46,505 nucleotides of DNA. Origin: Bacteroidota bacterium (lineage in GTDB: Bacteria; Bacteroidota; Bacteroidia; Chitinophagales; Chitinophagaceae). Both the position numbers and the translations under genes were made by a program. How positions within the stretch are numbered: position 1 is the stretch's first letter; each line of letters opens with the position of its first letter. Below the pieces are notes generated by a model. The model saw nothing but the letters and a program-made list of their open reading frames with translations, searched no databases and was not told where the DNA came from. Below, piece after piece: positions 43,415 to 46,505 of this stretch. The stretch spans positions 1-46,505 of the forward strand of contig JAFDYF010000045.1 in assembly GCA_018267575.1 (NCBI GenBank), written 5' to 3'.

Positions 43415-43515
43415 GGAATTGGGAATTAGGAATTAGTTTGTCAAACTTTTCCAAAGTTTGGAACTTTGAAAAAAGTTGCTAATTGGTGTTCTGCAGTACA
43501 AGAGTGCGACGCAAC
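43415..43515. repeat. Composite of repeats between gldA and eno
   Basis: Three elements in a row: the GGAATTGGGAATTAGGAA-type repeat at 43415-43437, as after ricT; two overlapping hairpins that cannot form together, CAAACTTT/AAAGTTTG (43442-43460) and CAAAGTT/AACTTTG (43452-43468); and the 18-mer ACAAGAGTGCGACGCAAC (43498-43515) shared with the ricT upstream region. The hairpins probably end gldA transcription. Confidence 0.6.
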
Positions 43516-43579
43516 GATGTTTAATAGAATTACCGATGTTGGTCACAAAAAATAAAATCTTAAAACAATAAACCAATAA

Positions 43580-44875
<1,296 letters not shown>

Positions 44876-44884
44876 GAACAGTGA

Positions 44885-44932
44885 ATGGTTCATGGATGAT
44901 GGCTCATAGCAATGTCCTCATCCATGAACCAT
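44885..44932. repeat. 15-bp perfect inverted repeat between eno and ftsB
   Basis: ATGGTTCATGGATGA (44885-44899) and its exact complement (44918-44932) flank an 18-base loop. Further copies of the ATCCATGAACC unit follow at about 44940-44951. It begins nine bases after the eno stop. No T-tail follows, so it may act as an mRNA 3'-end stabiliser or weak terminator between eno and ftsB. Confidence 0.7.
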
Positions 44933-44958
44933 CAACTATGATCCATGAACCAACAACC

Positions 44959-45255
44959 ATGATCCTTTCAAAAATACCATCTTGGATGAAGAACAAATAC
45001 CTACTCTGTGTGGTGGGTTTTGTAGTCTGGATGCTGTTTTTTGATGAAAGAGACCTTTTTAGCACCTATTTCAGGCATCCCCAGGAACTTAAAAAGCTGC
45101 AACAAAGCAGCAAGTTCTATCAGGATGAAATCAGTACCACCAAAGCTGAACTGGAAAAGCTGAAATCGAACCCCTCTACTATCGAAAAGTATGCCCGTGA
45201 AAAATATCTCATGAAACGGGACAATGAAGACCTCTTCCTTATCCGGGAAAAATAG
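44959..45255 (+). CDS. Septum-formation initiator FtsB/DivIC-like protein
   Basis: Small bitopic division protein of the FtsB/DivIC family, 98 residues from the ATG at 44959: a short cytoplasmic end, one transmembrane helix (about 14-31), then a periplasmic coiled coil (LKKLQQSSKFYQDEISTTKAELEKLKS) and the conserved IEKYAREKYLMKRDNEDLFLI ending. The frame is open back to a GTG at 44881, but that part is made of repeat sequence with several ATGs and is unlikely to be translated. It would bind FtsL/FtsQ-type partners in the divisome. Confidence 0.88.
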   Translation: MILSKIPSWMKNKYLLCVVGFVVWMLFFDERDLFSTYFRHPQELKKLQQSSKFYQDEISTTKAELEKLKSNPSTIEKYAREKYLMKRDNEDLFLIREK

Positions 45256-45406
45256 TACTTTACCTAAGCATCCCATTGATCTGCCTTTTAAACTTTATGC
45301 TAGCCGGGAATCTTATTATTTTGGGGATAAAACAATAAGACTACCCAAATACCGTTCTTATTACGGACGTTTCAGATATACTTGGACAATAAATAAAGGA
45401 CATTAA

Positions 45407-45658
45407 ATGGTTTTGCCTATGACATTCTTTACACCAGAGGATCTTCTATTGTATTTATACAAAGAATCTTCCCCGGAGCTAACAGCAGCTATCGAATCGG
45501 CACTTAAGGAAGACTGGACACTTCGCGAAGAAATGCAGGCTATGCAATCTTCAATAGGCCAATTGGATAAAGTAATTGTTTCGCCTCGCATGGAAGTGGT
45601 TTTGAAAGTGATGAATTATGCTCGTCAAACTGCCACGGAGCCGGTAAATCGCCCCTAG
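45407..45658 (+). CDS. Small protein of unknown function between ftsB and nth
   Basis: An 83-residue ORF with ATG at 45407 (or 45419). I do not recognise it. The first half (FTPEDLLLYLYKESSPELTAAIESALKEDWTLREEMQAMQSSI) is helical and acidic and recalls the short cytoplasmic modules of anti-sigma proteins such as that at 35515 (xLYxxxE... then paired Glu-Leu), but the likeness is weak. No signal sequence or cysteine is present. It is in the same direction as ftsB and nth and probably belongs to their transcript. Confidence 0.6.
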   Translation: MVLPMTFFTPEDLLLYLYKESSPELTAAIESALKEDWTLREEMQAMQSSIGQLDKVIVSPRMEVVLKVMNYARQTATEPVNRP

Positions 45659-45665
45659 ATTAATT

Positions 45666-45695
45666 TTTGCTCGCTGATTGATTACCTTAAATTCG
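45666..45695 (+). promoter_or_regulatory. Candidate promoter of nth
   Basis: TTTG (45666-45669), an 18-base gap, then TAAATTCG (45688-45695, one mismatch to TAnnTTTG). The spacing fits the Bacteroidota -33/-7 arrangement. The ATG follows at 45714. Confidence 0.5.
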
Positions 45696-45713
45696 CGGTC
45701 CTATATCAATAAT

Positions 45714-46355
45714 ATGACCCGAAGGGAGAGGTTTGATTTTATCATCGACTATTTTCATCAGCATGCCCCCAATGCCGAAACTGAACTGGTATATGATAGT
45801 CCATTTCAGTTATTGGTAGCTGTGATTCTTTCAGCACAATGCACGGATAAGCGGGTAAACATGACCACACCCGCTATTTTCGAAAAATTCCCCGACGCAA
45901 AAGCCTTATCAAAAACAAGTTTTGAATCTCTTTTCCCATTAATTAAAAGCATTTCTTATCCAAACAATAAGACCAAACACCTCATTGGCATGGCCCAAAT
46001 GGTGGAGGAAAAATTTAATGGGCAAATACCATTAAAGGTGGAGGAATTGATGAAACTACCCGGGGTCGGGCGGAAAACAGCAAATGTGATTACTTCTGTA
46101 ATAGACGAACAACCCAATATGGCGGTGGATACCCATGTGTTCCGTGTTTCGGCACGTATTGGGCTTACGGTGAATGCCAAAACCCCTTTGGCAGCAGAAT
46201 TGCAATTGATAAAATTCATACCAAAAGAACTGGTTCATAAAGCCCATCATTGGCTGATATTGCACGGCAGGTACACTTGCTTGGCAAGAAACCCCAAATG
46301 CGAAACCTGCGGGGTAAAGCAGGCTTGCAAATATTTTAGCAAGAATAAGGTTTGA
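45714..46355 (+). CDS. nth: Endonuclease III (DNA glycosylase/AP lyase)
   Basis: Base-excision repair enzyme that removes oxidised pyrimidines. The 213-residue protein has the helix-hairpin-helix LPGVGRKTANV with catalytic Lys121, the catalytic Asp139 in AVDTHVFR, and the C-terminal 4Fe-4S cluster motif C-x6-C-x2-C-x5-C (Cys189, 196, 199, 205). The start is the ATG at 45714 (MTRRERFDFI); the frame extends upstream to a TTG at 45678, but that extension would include the promoter. All active-site residues are intact. Confidence 0.96.
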   Translation: MTRRERFDFIIDYFHQHAPNAETELVYDSPFQLLVAVILSAQCTDKRVNMTTPAIFEKFPDAKALSKTSFESLFPLIKSISYPNNKTKHLIGMAQMVEEKFNGQIPLKVEELMKLPGVGRKTANVITSVIDEQPNMAVDTHVFRVSARIGLTVNAKTPLAAELQLIKFIPKELVHKAHHWLILHGRYTCLARNPKCETCGVKQACKYFSKNKV

Positions 46356-46505
46356 GCGTAATGTAAAGCAGATAGATTCCCACTTATATATTATACGCAT
46401 TCCATAGTGAATGCTTTTCGATTTTGGGCACCAGCATTAGCGCTTCGATCTGTAGGCTCCCCTAAAAACAGTACGTTTTAAAAGTAGACAGAATTAGTAA
46501 CTTTA
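46356..46505. other. End of window, no feature recognised
   Basis: The last 150 bases hold a small hairpin GCATTC/GAATGC (about 46399-46416) after nth and no ORF of note. A gene may begin just outside the window. Confidence 0.4.

Overview
The window looks like a chromosomal segment from a Bacteroidota bacterium, most likely of the Chitinophagaceae or a close relative. The grounds are: promoters of the Bacteroidota type (TAnnTTTG -7 boxes) with no obvious Shine-Dalgarno sites; a gliding-type ABC ATPase (GldA); a RicT/PSP1 protein; Bacteroidota-style lipoproteins and outer-membrane proteins; and several dispersed palindromic repeats in the gaps. I see no insertion sequence, prophage, CRISPR array, rRNA or tRNA. 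Most genes are housekeeping or envelope genes in short operons. The taxon is inferred from gene content; no 16S gene is present.

Layout. 0.3-7.7 kb: secreted glutathione peroxidase, DNA polymerase III delta' (holB), a class I glutamine amidotransferase, two copies of a five-hairpin repeat, a small membrane protein, RicT, an alpha/beta hydrolase and a Bax-inhibitor-1 protein. 7.8-14.7 kb (minus strand): a complete tripartite RND efflux operon in the order tetR, tolC-like, adaptor, pump, with a candidate TetR operator. 14.9-16.6 kb: DUF502 membrane protein and a zinc-dependent phospholipase C/nuclease-like secreted protein. 16.7-23.0 kb (minus): dienelactone hydrolase, GH63-type glucosidase, SDR dehydrogenase and long-chain acyl-CoA ligase. 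23.1-26.6 kb (minus): TPR protein, DUF1015 protein and serC. 27.0-29.4 kb: an AmgK-like kinase fused to a RapZ C-terminal domain, and an LpxL-like acyltransferase. 29.4-32.7 kb (minus): a persulfide-dioxygenase/rhodanese fusion, an ArsR-family repressor, tsaB and a truncated 3-hydroxyacyl-CoA dehydrogenase-like protein. 32.9-34.5 kb: RidA and, convergent to it, kbl. 34.7-37.5 kb: a small secreted protein, an ECF sigma factor, a probable anti-sigma factor with a duplicated N-terminal module, and an outer-membrane beta-barrel. 37.8-42.2 kb: L,D-transpeptidase, acs, a GH130-like lipoprotein and a RelE/ParE-type toxin-antitoxin pair. 42.5-46.4 kb: gldA, eno, ftsB/divIC, a small unknown protein and nth.

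The points most worth a second look are: (i) the serC-DUF1015 operon, where the DUF1015 protein carries a ParB/Srx-like DGHHR motif and may act on serine; (ii) the kinase-RapZ fusion; (iii) the sigma/duplicated anti-sigma/barrel locus; (iv) a set of genes whose -7 box sits so close to the ATG that the mRNA should be leaderless; and (v) several repeat families placed just after stop codons or a fixed distance before start codons. No wholly new defence or mobile system is evident.
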